From the NCBI GenBank assembly GCA_037892935.1, contig JAYXKI010000010.1:1302001-1366000 (forward strand): 64,000 nucleotides of DNA, given 5' to 3'. Of the stretch, positions 22,915 through 34,218 are shown one piece after another; within the stretch, counting starts at the first letter, position 1; every line of letters starts with the position of its first letter. Under the pieces are notes generated by a model. That model saw only the letters and a program-made list of their open reading frames with translations. It searched no databases and was not told the DNA's origin. The DNA comes from Phlebopus portentosus. Its lineage: Eukaryota > Basidiomycota > Agaricomycetes > Boletales > Boletinellaceae. Both the position numbers and the translations under genes were made by a program.

Positions 22915-23240
22915 CTCAGTAATTAAGGAAGTAGGACATTGAGACCCGATATTATGTGTGAAGAGGTAGTCAAGTCGTAACCCAAGCGAAAGCACATATC
23001 AAATCTGGAAAGCATGATCGACGTTTTTGATGATCATGATGATCGGCTCGATTTCCACTTCCACTAATGACACATCTCCAGAACGTATTTCGTCTGCATT
23101 ATGTCATAAGCAAGGACTAATACCAAAGAAGTCCCGCCGAATTACCGCTGCTGATCTTGCATCCGGTAGTGGGCTTTTAGACTAACGGCCCGACAAAGTC
23201 CTGCCATGTCCGCAGCAACATCGTAACAATCCGCTCATAT
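22915..23240. other. Divergent promoter region
   Basis: 326 bp between two divergently oriented genes (minus-strand gene starting 22914, plus-strand F-box gene starting 23241). It must hold both promoters. No TATA box or named site is clear. Confidence 0.4.
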
Positions 23241-24959
23241 TTGGCTCCTAGGACCAGCGGTCAAACTTGTTCACCCACCATCTCCTCCTTTGCATCTTGT
23301 ACACCACACGAATCTCCTAAACTAAACTTTACTGACATGCTGTCAAGACAGCAACAGGCAGTGCCAGACACAAGACTGCCCTTCGAGGGATCATTGGCAT
23401 TCGATCGCAACGCACAAGAGTACATTCCGTTCCGCACAGAGACCGACGCGATGCTTGCTAGTCTCATGCTTGCCTACCGTCTTGCTTCGCCCGTTCTCGC
23501 CGTAGTTCTTGCACTTGTACGACATCCAAGCTTCAACCCGGCCGACATCACCCTGTCCAGGCCGGAGGACGTTTGGGCACGAGTGGCCGAGCATTCTGCG
23601 TCGAAGCGCCCGCAAAGAGTGTCGGGCTTCCCATCTGTCTTTCCGAGCGTTGTTCTCCATGAAGTCCTTGACATTCTGGGTGAGGAAAGGAGGACCGCTC
23701 TCCATGTGCAACGTGACACGGATGGTCCTCAATTGGGACCCTTCCAGTTAAGCAAGGTAATTAAAATTGTATTACTCCTCTTATTGCGGTTACATGCTCT
23801 GCTCCATAGTTGGACAGAGATCTGCGGAACATGAGCCTCGTCTGCAAAGATTGGAGGCAGCCAGCGCAACGAACTCTCGGAAAGATCTTGATTCTTCAAG
23901 GTTTGTGATTTCTCAAGCTTCTTAGATCCATTCTAAGTATGCTTGTTAGATGCTCGAAGGACGCACATAGTTAATGCCCTGAGCTGTCCGTTGTTTGGAC
24001 CCTGGACGACGGAGTCGCTCATTTTTCGTCGTAGCATCGGGCTAGATGATCGGTCGCGCGAGGAGCTCAATAGATACGCTGCGGAAGTCTGGGACCTTAT
24101 GGCAAAGCTCGTGGAGCGTACTCCGAACGTACGCTACGTTTCGTTTTGTACGGATTGGTTCGAATTGCCTTTCAATCGCCTCGCGGAGAACTTAGCAGTC
24201 AGATCACTGGAGGAATTACGTCTTATCCAAGTTGGAGACATAACCCAGCTCTTAGGAGCCATATGCAGGCAGATCAAGCGGATGCCGAGGCTCAAGCATT
24301 TATTCCTACAATACTCTGGTCAAGGTTCGGCGTATACCAATTTCATTCCGCAGTCCGAGCTAGATGAGGGCTCTCCGGGCCCTTCATTGGAAAAAGTGAC
24401 ATTGAAGATTGGTAGTGCTAGCGCATTGTCCCTACGATACATCAACTGGCTTACATGCCCGCGAGACGGGGAAAATGCGTTTCGGCTCAAATCGCTCGTC
24501 CTGGACCTTTCAAGCTGCTATTACAGTGAACATCACTGCGTCGAGGCTCTTGAGCCCTGCTTTACAACTCTTTCTCAGCTATGCGTCACCGTATCGGGTC
24601 TCAGCGACGGCGTACTCGAGCGGATATTCCGGAGCTGTCATGTCTTGAAAGATCTTACGATGGTTATTCAACATTCGTTTGACAACAAGACGTCGTTGAT
24701 GCCGGACACTGTCGAGAGGGTCTGCATCATTTTCTCGTTCGAGCAACCGAATTGGGCTCTTTGGAATGAGCGAATGGAAAGGACTTTGACCCAGCACTGT
24801 CCTCCGCGATTACGGTATTTAAGGATACACATGATCGCTTATTCTGAGGTCGATGTACCATTTGATCCGTATGCAAGTTCACGCGCAATAGCGAAACAGA
24901 AAGGTATCGACGTTGAGATCACCTGGAGTTCTATACGCAATTCTGGGTGCGTTTGTTAA
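23241..24959 (+). CDS. F-box-like protein with leucine-rich C-terminal part
   Basis: Three exons (23241-23756, 23810-23900, 23950-24959) join to 538 aa. The F-box-like unit lies at about residues 145-200 (FPSVVLHEVLDILGEE, then LRNMSLVCKDWRQPAQRTL) and is split by the first intron. The long C-terminal part has leucine-rich lines (LRLIQVGDITQLLGAICRQI, FRLKSLVLDLSSCY, LSQLCVTVSGLSDGVLERIF) as in fungal F-box/LRR proteins. Such proteins act as substrate receptors of SCF ubiquitin ligases; the substrate here is unknown. A later ATG at 23337 could also serve as start. Mushroom genomes carry hundreds of such genes, so this one is probably a member of an expanded family. Confidence 0.75.
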
Positions 24960-27900
24960 CAAATCCAATTTTCATTTCTCCGAGACACCGTTCTGATAAC
25001 ACTTGATAGATGCACATCTCGTTCCTGTCTCACGTTTCCCATGCCATGCATCTGTTGAATAGGGAAATCTTTTCGTTGACCGTGGCGTTTTTTTTTGGCG
25101 GGTACGTATGCCACGGGAAGACAGCCCGTCATCTTTATGACTACATTGATTCCGGCGACAACCTCCGCTTACATCAAACGTATTGTCTTATGATAGTTCA
25201 CGTTGATTCTTCAATTATTTTTCTATCTTAAATATTTGTTTCACCCCTTCATCATTTGCTTTAGTATTATAGCGCTGCACAACCAAAGAGTAGATCACGA
25301 ACGATATGTATGGACGCTGGTGATTACATAACGCAGTGAACGAGAATGTGCTCCTCAGGTACGTATACGGTATCTATCGCTGATCTCTGGCACTCATAAG
25401 TAACGCCCATCATAGACTTCTTTCAGAGTACAAAATTAGGCTAATCGACAAAAATAGTTTGATTTCTAACCCCATTCGTGACGCCCCCAAATTAATTCCG
25501 CCCATGGCTTACAGCAACATCCGAGCCGCTTCGTTACTGAACTGGACGTCTTGGTTTCTTTAGAGGCTGCTACCCAATGTATATGCTTAACAAGCTCATC
25601 TCTCTAAACACCTAAGGTATCTTGCCCGAGCGACATTTGGCCAGCTTCCCCTGGGAAAGTCTATGCCTCCTGCACTCTCGAAAAAATTTCACTGGTCAAG
25701 CTCAGAATATGCTAGTCCTGGAGTGACAGACGTGCCGCCATAAACGTCTTTGTAGATGCGCAAGGGTGCATGCAATCCCGTAGAAAACACAATGCGATGC
25801 TGATGAACCCTGTGTCCCATCCGTCCGACGAGTTCGATACCAAGCCATTTTGGTCGTAATCCTGTCCGTCATTTTCAAGCGTACGTTGATTCTGGCATCG
25901 TTGCAATCGTTGATATCCACGCTTAAGATATTGCTCTGCGATAGGCCGAGGCTATTCACCATCTGGCATGGCATGTCAAGATGTCGCTAAATTTCAGGAA
26001 CGTTCCCGGTCAATATTAATGAGACTTCTCGACGATAGTAATTATTATTTTTAGCTTTTTTTGAGCGCAATGTGAAGAGTATGGTGAAATATGGCCGACG
26101 CTCGTTGTCTCGTCTCGTGTCAGACCGCTTGGCATCCACCTCCGAAACTCTTTCGCGCAAGAAGCCCAATAGTGAGGGAGAGTCAGACTCGAATCTGTGC
26201 AGAGAACTTCAAAACTGTGTGTGAAAGTAACTATAGGCTAAGGCACATTTATGATTGATTTTCAAATTACAGTACTGCCGTTTTCAGAATTGTTTGGAAA
26301 AGCAGATCACGTGAAAAATTGCTGCCTCAGAAAACCCCCCAAAACCCAACAAACCTTGATTTTTCTCTTCAACAAAGCCATACCACGTCTTCCTGTAATG
26401 TCAAAAATTATGCCATACTGTATGTGCATAGAGGCATGTAAAAATACCGATGCAGTGATTTTCACGTGATCTGCTTTTCTAAACAATTCTGAAAACAGCA
26501 GTAAGATTAGAATGCTAAAGTTTTTCTTTAGCCTTGGGACACGTGCCGGAATAGATGTTTTTTAAATTTTTATTTCGTCCTCAAGAATGCATGAGAACTG
26601 AGTTTTCCGGCCGTTTTGAAAGAGTTGGTTCTCTCGTGCTTCTCTGGGGTTTCTTATCCTTACGTAGGTAATGGCTTCAGACTATGTGTACCTCCGCTTG
26701 CAGGAGAGAACCAAATGTCCACTGATACTTGTGAAGTTTTCGCTAGATTTTACAGCCATTTGCATTAGTAATGGACTCCCAGGTGTTTTTTGAATGAAGT
26801 AAAGACAAAATATAACATGTGATGATTGGACTCAGTGAAAAATTTGGTTGGATTTGAGGGTCAATGCATCACAAAATCATCAGTTATGACTCTTCTTCAC
26901 TGAAACTTTGTTTACATGAGTTACTCATAGAAAGAGAAAATTACAGTTTTTCTCAATGGTGATATCTAATGCAGATCTCCTTGGGTGCCTTCCTACCCAC
27001 TACTACCTCAAGATTGGAAGGCATTCAATTTTATTCTACAAATCAAATCTTTTCTTTCAAATTTTGACAGGCAGTAGACAGTCGATAACTAAGGAAAGGT
27101 GGAAGGCATGCCAGATTAGATGTGGAGTGTAACGGCGAAGTCCATTTTCCCATCCACCACTTCTGAAAACAAGTTCTCTCCATTCAAAAAAAGTCCAGAG
27201 TGCCATTACTAACGCAAACAGCTGTAAGAGTGTGTACTTCTCCGAGACATCGGAGCCTTGCAGAGTCGAAAGACATCATCTGGTCCGACGAGGGCCGAGT
27301 CCTTGAGTTCCAGCAGGTTTATTGGGTCGCCTCTTTGACGTCTCTTCCCGATAGGTTTCATCCGCGTTCTGTGACTGGCTAAGGTTTCCCAGACGTTTTC
27401 TCGGTTCATCTATAAACTCGGGCGGAATCATACGCTGATTGCGGCATCGCGCACCTCCGAGCGGTGCCCTCCGAGGCGCCTTGCTATCGTTCCGTTCCGG
27501 TATGTGGTGCTAAAAAAGAAAAGATGATTGACGAGCCAATCCATGTCCACCGCCGATTAATTTAGGTCCCGGAGGAGAGTTCGACTCTTTTACGGAACTG
27601 TAAGCCACCTGTGGGTCATTTCCGAGGATTTTATGGAGTACTTGTCGATGTCATGGAATCTTAAAACTACTAGTTTTAAATTGCGGAGGTGATCCGTATC
27701 TTGGTACGTCACTGCCCGTCAGACATTGAATTTGTATTAAAAATGATTGCCTTGTTGCGTCATTTGACGGTGAACTGTCGGTGCCTTCCTTCGAAGGAAG
27801 TGTAATGCATATGGACGATCCTTGCAGGTATTGGCGGAAGTTTCTTCGTGTTGCTATAATGTGCGGATTTTCTCAACCTGGATCGTGAGCCATTACTCAA

Positions 27901-29079
27901 TAGTGACTCTTTTAGGTCTGGCTACAAGATTTATCATTATTATCGCGCGGAACACAGTGTATAGACCCACAGCATCGATTTCACAAGAAGCCGTGTTCCT
28001 GTCATGACGGGACAGGATCCACTGCTCTCCTTATTGTTACTGAATCGGATCCAACAGGTACGGTGTGTCGCATGATGTAAATAGAAGTTCAAGGGACAAA
28101 GCACGAAGCTCAGAAAGCAAGGTATCATGAAGGATCATCTTTCGCAGTTACTGCTCAACTATGGCTACGGCACCCCGCCACGCAACAAGCATCCGCGGCG
28201 AGGCTGGGGCTGTCGGGAACGCTGGGCGACGGACGGGCGTCGGACATAGCGCAAGAAAGATAAGTGACGTATCAATTGATCTTCTATTCCTGATTTGAGA
28301 GGCGGCGGCGGCAGAACGTATGTAATATTGATATTTGTTGCTCCTGTACTCTCGCGGTCGCCGTATACTCCCGTGCCTGGAACCCGCCACGGATCGCGTC
28401 TCGTGTGCTGCTAGTGAAATTTAAGATAGCTAAAAGTCCTCAAAGAAATGGCAGAAGCTATGTGTTTGTATGTGTTTGTATGCATAGCTGGAAAACCATG
28501 AAGATGAAACACTTGTACCGTCCGCATCTATATTAACAATATTAGTATAAGCCTTCTTGGAACAACTACAAATTTTATCGTTGAAAGGAACTGGAAGTAT
28601 CTCTGAGTAAGGCATGAATTGATCGACTGCCGATCCGATTAGCCTCTGATCCTGTACCATACGATTGGCTTGCCTTTCGGGGAAATGCTTTAGAGGATGA
28701 GTCACGACCTGTCACGACCATCCTACCAATAGTTCCCGATCGCGACGACGAGGAGATTCGCACGTGACTTGACTGGTCTTTTCGCATCTGATTGGATCCT
28801 GAGCGGAGCTGTTTCGGTTTGCGGTCCCATGAACCGTCCTATGAAGTCCATTGATCAATAGGAGCCCGGTTTGTGGTCCCGAGACTTTCCATTGCTACCA
28901 GTTTAAACGTCCCAACTGGTCAGGGCCCTGAGTTCCAACCGGCGCCCTCATGCGAGTCGCTTTGTCATCTCCGAATCTGCTTGTATTGTGAACGTCACAG
29001 GTCGGCGCGGTATAAATAAAACACATCCCCGATATCTGCAACGAATTCCACCTTGTTAAGTCCCTCCATAAGCATCGAA
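24960..29079. other. Gene-poor 4.1-kb stretch, contains one MITE
   Basis: AT-rich with only short open frames (at most about 90 codons). None carries splice-supported or family-like protein features. A 227-bp element with inverted repeats lies at 26275-26501. The remainder gives no recognisable gene, tRNA or rRNA. Confidence 0.4.
26275..26501. mobile_element. MITE, 227 bp, with 43-bp terminal inverted repeats and TA target duplication
   Basis: The left end starts CTGCCGTTTTCAGAAT and the right end, reversed, starts CTGCTGTTTTCAGAAT. The two match at 41 of 43 positions, through AAGCAGATCACGTGAAAA. TA flanks both sides (26273-26274 and 26502-26503). There is no coding capacity. It is a non-autonomous element mobilised by a TA-targeting transposase. 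Its ends differ from those of the 3.4-kb transposon in this window, so another element must have moved it. Confidence 0.85.
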
Positions 29080-32000
29080 ATGCCCGCCGACCGTGCGAAC
29101 CACACGAATCACCGACGCACGTCCATGGACGAGGCAACTCGTCAGAGGGTAAATACCTGACACACCGGCTCATGTAATGCTGATACAATGTTACGTCTTT
29201 AGGAACAAGAACTTCGGAGAGCTCGTGGAGAGATAGCTTGCATAGAGTGTCAACGGTGAGCACTCCCGGTCAAGTAAGTCCCCGCCGCGTGCTCATAAGA
29301 GTATCTAGGTTGAAATTGAGATGCGACAGGAAGGTACGCTGGACTCTGGTGAACGAGCTATTAGCAGACATTAAATTCCTTTTTCCTTTTTCCTTTTTTG
29401 CAGGTTCCCTGTGCGTCATGCATTCGTCGGAATCGCGCAGCAATGTGCCCGAATGGTTCGTCTGTCTAGCGCAGGCAATTCAGAGTATTTTACTCAATAT
29501 TGAGATTGCACAGGACACGCCTGGACGGATCAAGAAACCCGCTCGTTACTTTCAGATACAGCTCAGCTGCATCGCAAACTGAGCGAGATGAGCCAGCGAA
29601 TACGACAGTTGGAAGACGCTCTCGAGATCTCCCACTCCGCCAACTCAACCAGCCACCACCCATTGCTCAGAGAAGAGCTTCTTGCAATAAAACGAGGGGT
29701 TGCACCACCTGCGCCACCACCCCCGTCTGATGGGGAACCTGACAGTGACTATGTGGAAGCAATGGGAACGATGAGCATATCCGAAAGAGGAATTTCCCGT
29801 TTCATTGGACGCTTGGGAGGCGGTGAAAGCTTATTTCTCGTATGTTCCACACTGTTGCTTCTTTCAGAATTCTGACGTTCTCGCCTTATCATTAGCTCGG
29901 GAATGATGGAGAAGGGCGAGCCAAACCGTTCACCGAGGAGTTGTTCCCTCAGCAACTTGCGCGGCGTTCCGATGCCTGGTTGTTCATGCCCCCGAACTCA
30001 TCCGCGGAAACGGTTCTTTCTATCATTCAAAAACATATGCCGCCGTTTGCGCGAGCGAGCTCATTATGCGAAGCGTACCTGGAAAACTTCTGTTGGATTG
30101 TGCATGTAGTCGCCCGATCGCAGATCATCGAAGAGCTCCTCCCAAGCTGTTACCGCGGCTCGAGCCCATTAGGTGGCGCGAACCTCAGCATGACCGAGGG
30201 CGAGTCGCAATATGGGGCGACTTGCGTTCATGAACTTGCACTGTTGCTTATGGTCTTTGCTACCGGCGCCTTGGCTGACCTTACCCTTCCGCCGTATAAT
30301 GAGGAAGCAGAACGCTATTATCAGATGGCACTTGCGGCGTTGAGTCTAACAAAGGTGATTGGTGCACCAACTCTACCAGCCGTCCAGACCGTTTCTTTGA
30401 TGGCAGCATACAATGCGCACTGCGGGAGGAACGATACGCTTGATCTGGCAGGCTCCCTGTTTGCTCTGGCGGCTAATCTCGGATTAAGTGTATGTATAGC
30501 CTTCCTTCTAGAATAAGCATTCCATGACTGATATGGTCATCGCCATGTCTAGATGGGTCTCCGTAAGTTGGTTTCTTTACGTGTTCAAGAAAATGATTCG
30601 CTGTCTAACTTTGGATATGTATAGACAGAGATGTTGCCAAATGGAACTTCTGTGAGTCCAACGCAGATAGGCGGAGAAACGTGTTCTGGGAGCTCTTCAC
30701 CGTTGATTGCTGGCACGTAAGTCTTCTTGAGCATTCTCTTCGTTTCTTTCAGACTTGATTCCCACGTTCGGACACAGAATATGGCGAATGGAAAGCCTCC
30801 GTCCTCCGTGCTGAAATACTGCGACTGCAAGTTTCCGGAAAAGGGGTCTGAATATATCGGGGAGGACGGGCGAAAGGAACTTAGCTGTGAGTATTTGGCT
30901 CGCATCCCCCCTTCCCTACCAGGGCTTAATCCGACTTTTGACTCCTTGGTTGCATGTACTGCCCTTTGATCGCTTATGAAACTTTTCATTTCCTTTACTG
31001 AAGTCATGCTAATATTCGCTTATTTTTCCTTTTATGCCTATCCGCCAATCTTTTGAACAGACTGGAGAATGCGGCACCAGATGGGACACATTACGTACGC
31101 TGCTAGTGACCTCTTCTCTGGCATCCAGCCCGTGCGATACTCGCAGATACTTGACATCGACCGAAAGATTTCCGAGTTTGTCATTCCGAAACATCTGCAG
31201 GTACCCGATGAGAATGATAACATGGAGGCGGATGGCCCGATGCGTATAATGCAGCGGATGGTAGCTGCAGTTTGCAGAGATGGATGTATGTTCTGTCGCG
31301 CCAAGAGAAAGATTGTTACTTATTGAAACGAATGTCGATCTGACAGTACTCATGTATATCCATCGAGGATTCTTTGCGAAGGCGCTTTTGGAGCACCCTG
31401 CCAACCCTCTTCTGAGTCAATACTCGCACTCATATCTGTCTGCATACCGCTCGGCGCTCTCATTGCTGAAAGTCGTGCGGCACCATTACTCGGCGTTCCC
31501 TAATCTTGTTAGTCGGTTCTGGTCACTATGGTCTCATGCATTTTCTGCAACGGTTAGTCTGATTATTTTCCATGAGCGAGCTTAAAAAACTTACGCTTGC
31601 TTCTCATAGGTGATTATCGGCTCGATCGTCATCAAAGGACGCGATCCCGACACAGTACGCGCCGCGCTCGTCGAACTGAACCTTGCGGTTGGATTATTTG
31701 AAAAGGCTGCGCAACTTTCAGACAGAGCGAAGCGCAGTCTACCTACGCTCGTGCGCCTCCGTGAGAAGGCGCATAAAGCCGTCCGATCTCTCAACGATCT
31801 CCAACCTCTGCCCTCGAACGCTTCAGATTGCAAGACACCAGGAGAGGCGGACGATGAGCTGTTGATTTTTGCTGGGAAGAACAGACTTGTGAAGCCGAAG
31901 GACGAGCCTTTGGAAACGTCACTACCTCCGCTGATGTCCACGCCTCCGTCATCGACGTCGATCACACCTCCCGTGCATCACGTCACCCATCCAGACTTCT

Positions 32001-32518
32001 CGAAACCATTGAATCCAAAGAAAGAGCACAGTCCCGTTGCGAGTAGGAGTCAAAGCTCACCGGAGGATTCGACATTGCCTCCGACTCCGGAAGGCGACAC
32101 AAATGTGCTGGGAGTACCGATGAACGCAGACTTGCCGGCTGCGTGGACAGCGTGGTCTGACCAGGAAGCGCTGCTTATCAACTACCTCTCATCCGGTGCG
32201 GATCTGCACTTTGCACAGAACGCCGCGTACACGGGCGAGCCTGACCCGAGTGCGTTTATGTGGGCGGAGATGGGTAACAGCAATAACAACAGTAGCGGCA
32301 ACTCGCCTGAAGCTTCTGGTTCCGCTGCTCAGGATGTGTCCCTGAAACTTCGGCAGCAACAGAGCACCGCTCCCGACTTCGCTGCGCTGATGAATGGGAT
32401 GAATGGACAGGAACCGTCGACGTCGGCCTTCGTGAACTTACCGGAAGGCGGACTTGGGATGTCGCAAAATCAATTCCCTATGCAGAGTGGGACGACACCT
32501 TGGGATATGTTTTTCTGA
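29080..32518 (+). CDS. Zn2Cys6 fungal transcription factor
   Basis: Twelve exons give 889 aa: 29080-29148, 29203-29255, 29309-29333, 29404-29455, 29514-29839, 29896-30489, 30553-30562, 30625-30716, 30778-30886, 31061-31285, 31347-31552 and 31610-32518. The zinc cluster is C36-x2-C39-x6-C46-x5-C52-x2-C55-x8-C64 (CIECQRLKLRCDRKVPC, then ASCIRRNRAAMC). A short coiled coil follows (LHRKLSEMSQRIRQLEDAL). The central part is a fungal-specific TF domain with the GLHRD motif, RRRNVFWELFTVD and ANGKPPS. The tail is Ser/Pro/Gln-rich and probably activating. Seventh exon: only 10 nt. The acceptor for exon nine was chosen at 30777 because the nearer one (30752) creates a stop. Target genes are unknown. 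Confidence 0.88.
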
Positions 32519-32881
32519 TTTAGATGCCGGATTTATGATCTATGTTTTCTGAGTTCGAGTTTATGAAGATCACGATTTGCAGGTTTCGTACTATGAAGCA
32601 TCTATCATGATCGTTCGTCTGTTTTCTTTCGCTTTCGCTTTCGAGTTTTGCTGTCTTTCTTCTGCATCTGTGTATAAGTACTCATTTACGTAGTCTGATT
32701 TTCCGCTTGAATACTAGACTTTTTTCTCAGCCTCAGAATCTCGTTTGATATTTGACGCGACGCTTTTCCGTCACGTGTGTCCTTCGACGTGTCAGAACTC
32801 GAGTCTAAATTTCTGAAATCGCATCCACGACCTCGCAAGTCTTCTTTCCTCCATTCCTTCCTGCCAGCATAATCACAAAAT
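32519..32881. other. Intergenic stretch, no gene seen
   Basis: 3' end of the transcription factor and promoter of the Sec72 gene. A short run of TTTCGC repeats lies at about 32627-32644. Confidence 0.4.
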
Positions 32882-33797
32882 ATGTCTCATACACACGGCC
32901 CTGGCCAAGCGCCACACTCCCATTCACCCGGGCCAGCCGCCGGCGGTGCTCAACAACAGCAGCAAGCACAACAATTCACCCCTCCCCCGACCATGGACCC
33001 CAAAATGGAGGCACTAATCGCAGCGGACTTCAGACGAGTCAATTTGAAGCTCGGGCCTCCTAATGACACTCGAGCACTGTGCGGACCACATGGAAAGGAG
33101 AAGTGCGACGAATGTAATGTGGATTTCTCGAGTATGAATGCGCTGGCGAGGATATTCGTGCAGAATCCGAGTTTGGTTGTACCGCCGCCGCCGCAGGTCA
33201 CTCAGCAGCAGAGGACGCAGGCTGTTATGAAGACGAAGGATGATGGGAATGTACGTGTTTCTTCTGGATCATTTCTGACTGAGGTGTCCTGCGAACTTGC
33301 GGGTGAACGAATGGATTGACTACTAATGCGTTTACAATGAATATAGGCGTTGTTCAAAGCCAATAAACTAAAAGAAGCTGTGTCAATGTACACGATGGCC
33401 GTTAACGTAGCCGCATCCCGTCTACCCTGGGAACTGAATTCGTTAATGAAAGACGAGCTCTCAATGGTTCTGAGCAATCGTTCGGCCGCCTACACCGCCT
33501 TGGGCGACTATGTCAGTGCACTCGTAGACGCCGAGCTGGTGATCCAAATCAAGCGACCATGGAGTAAAGGGCATTTCCGAAAGGCAAAGGCACTCGTTGA
33601 GCTGGGACGATATGAAGAGGCGCGGGAGGCGATTAAGTTGGGGCTGGCGTTTGAACCTAATAACACTGTGAGGCTGTCTCTTTTAGGATTTCGACTTCTG
33701 AATGGGTTGTTTGGCTGACTAGGTGATTGACTTGACTGTGTAGGAACTGAAGAGCTTTCTTGATGAGATCGAAAGCCGGATAGCACGAAGGAAGTGA
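32882..33797 (+). CDS. SEC72: Sec72-like TPR protein of the ER translocation complex
   Basis: Three exons (32882-33250, 33347-33667, 33744-33797) give 247 aa. A His/Pro/Gln-rich N-terminus leads to FRRVNLKLGPPNDTRALCGP and a Cys pair (KEKCDECNVDF). Then come TPR helices: ALFKANKLKEAVSMYTMAV, LSNRSAAYTALGDYVSALVD, KGHFRKAKALVELGRYEEAR. This order matches fungal Sec72, the cytosolic partner of Sec62/63/71 in post-translational ER import, whose TPR groove receives chaperone-bound substrates. A textbook branch site (TACTAAT) lies in the first intron near 33331. The short N-terminal start is the only ATG in frame before the conserved block. Confidence 0.85.
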
Positions 33798-34218
33798 GGC
33801 GAAGTCTGACTTTGAGCATGATGTTATTGCTGTGTAGTAGATCCACACTCTTTTCGTCTTTCCTGTGCTGTCTTCATTCACTGTATGATACATTCCCCGC
33901 ATTTGGGTATTTCCTATTGAACAGAGGTGGTAGACGTCCGTCGGTGCAACTGAAGAGAGCCGCGGTGATGATCATCGGCGGAAGTAATCATCTCGACTCT
34001 GTTCTCGCGCCACGCGTTCGGCCAAATGCATCAAATATCAGCCTCGTAACTTATCGTCCCTCTCTATCACATAAGCTTGTATATATAATAAAATTCTCCT
34101 CGTCTTATTCTCTGCAGTATTTCACGACGTTTGCCAGCCAGCCGTACCCGATCAATCCGGGCGACGGCGTGAACGAACCGTGTTTCACGAATAATTTCCG
34201 CTTTCGATACCTACTCTC
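33798..34218. other. Intergenic stretch, no gene seen
   Basis: Region between the Sec72 stop and the APP1 start, holding the promoter of the latter. No named site is visible. Confidence 0.35.

Noticed and set aside
26985..27110. Second small inverted-repeat element (TGCCTTCC / GGAAGGCA)
   Set aside because: The match is about 8 bp with no target duplication, as expected by chance.
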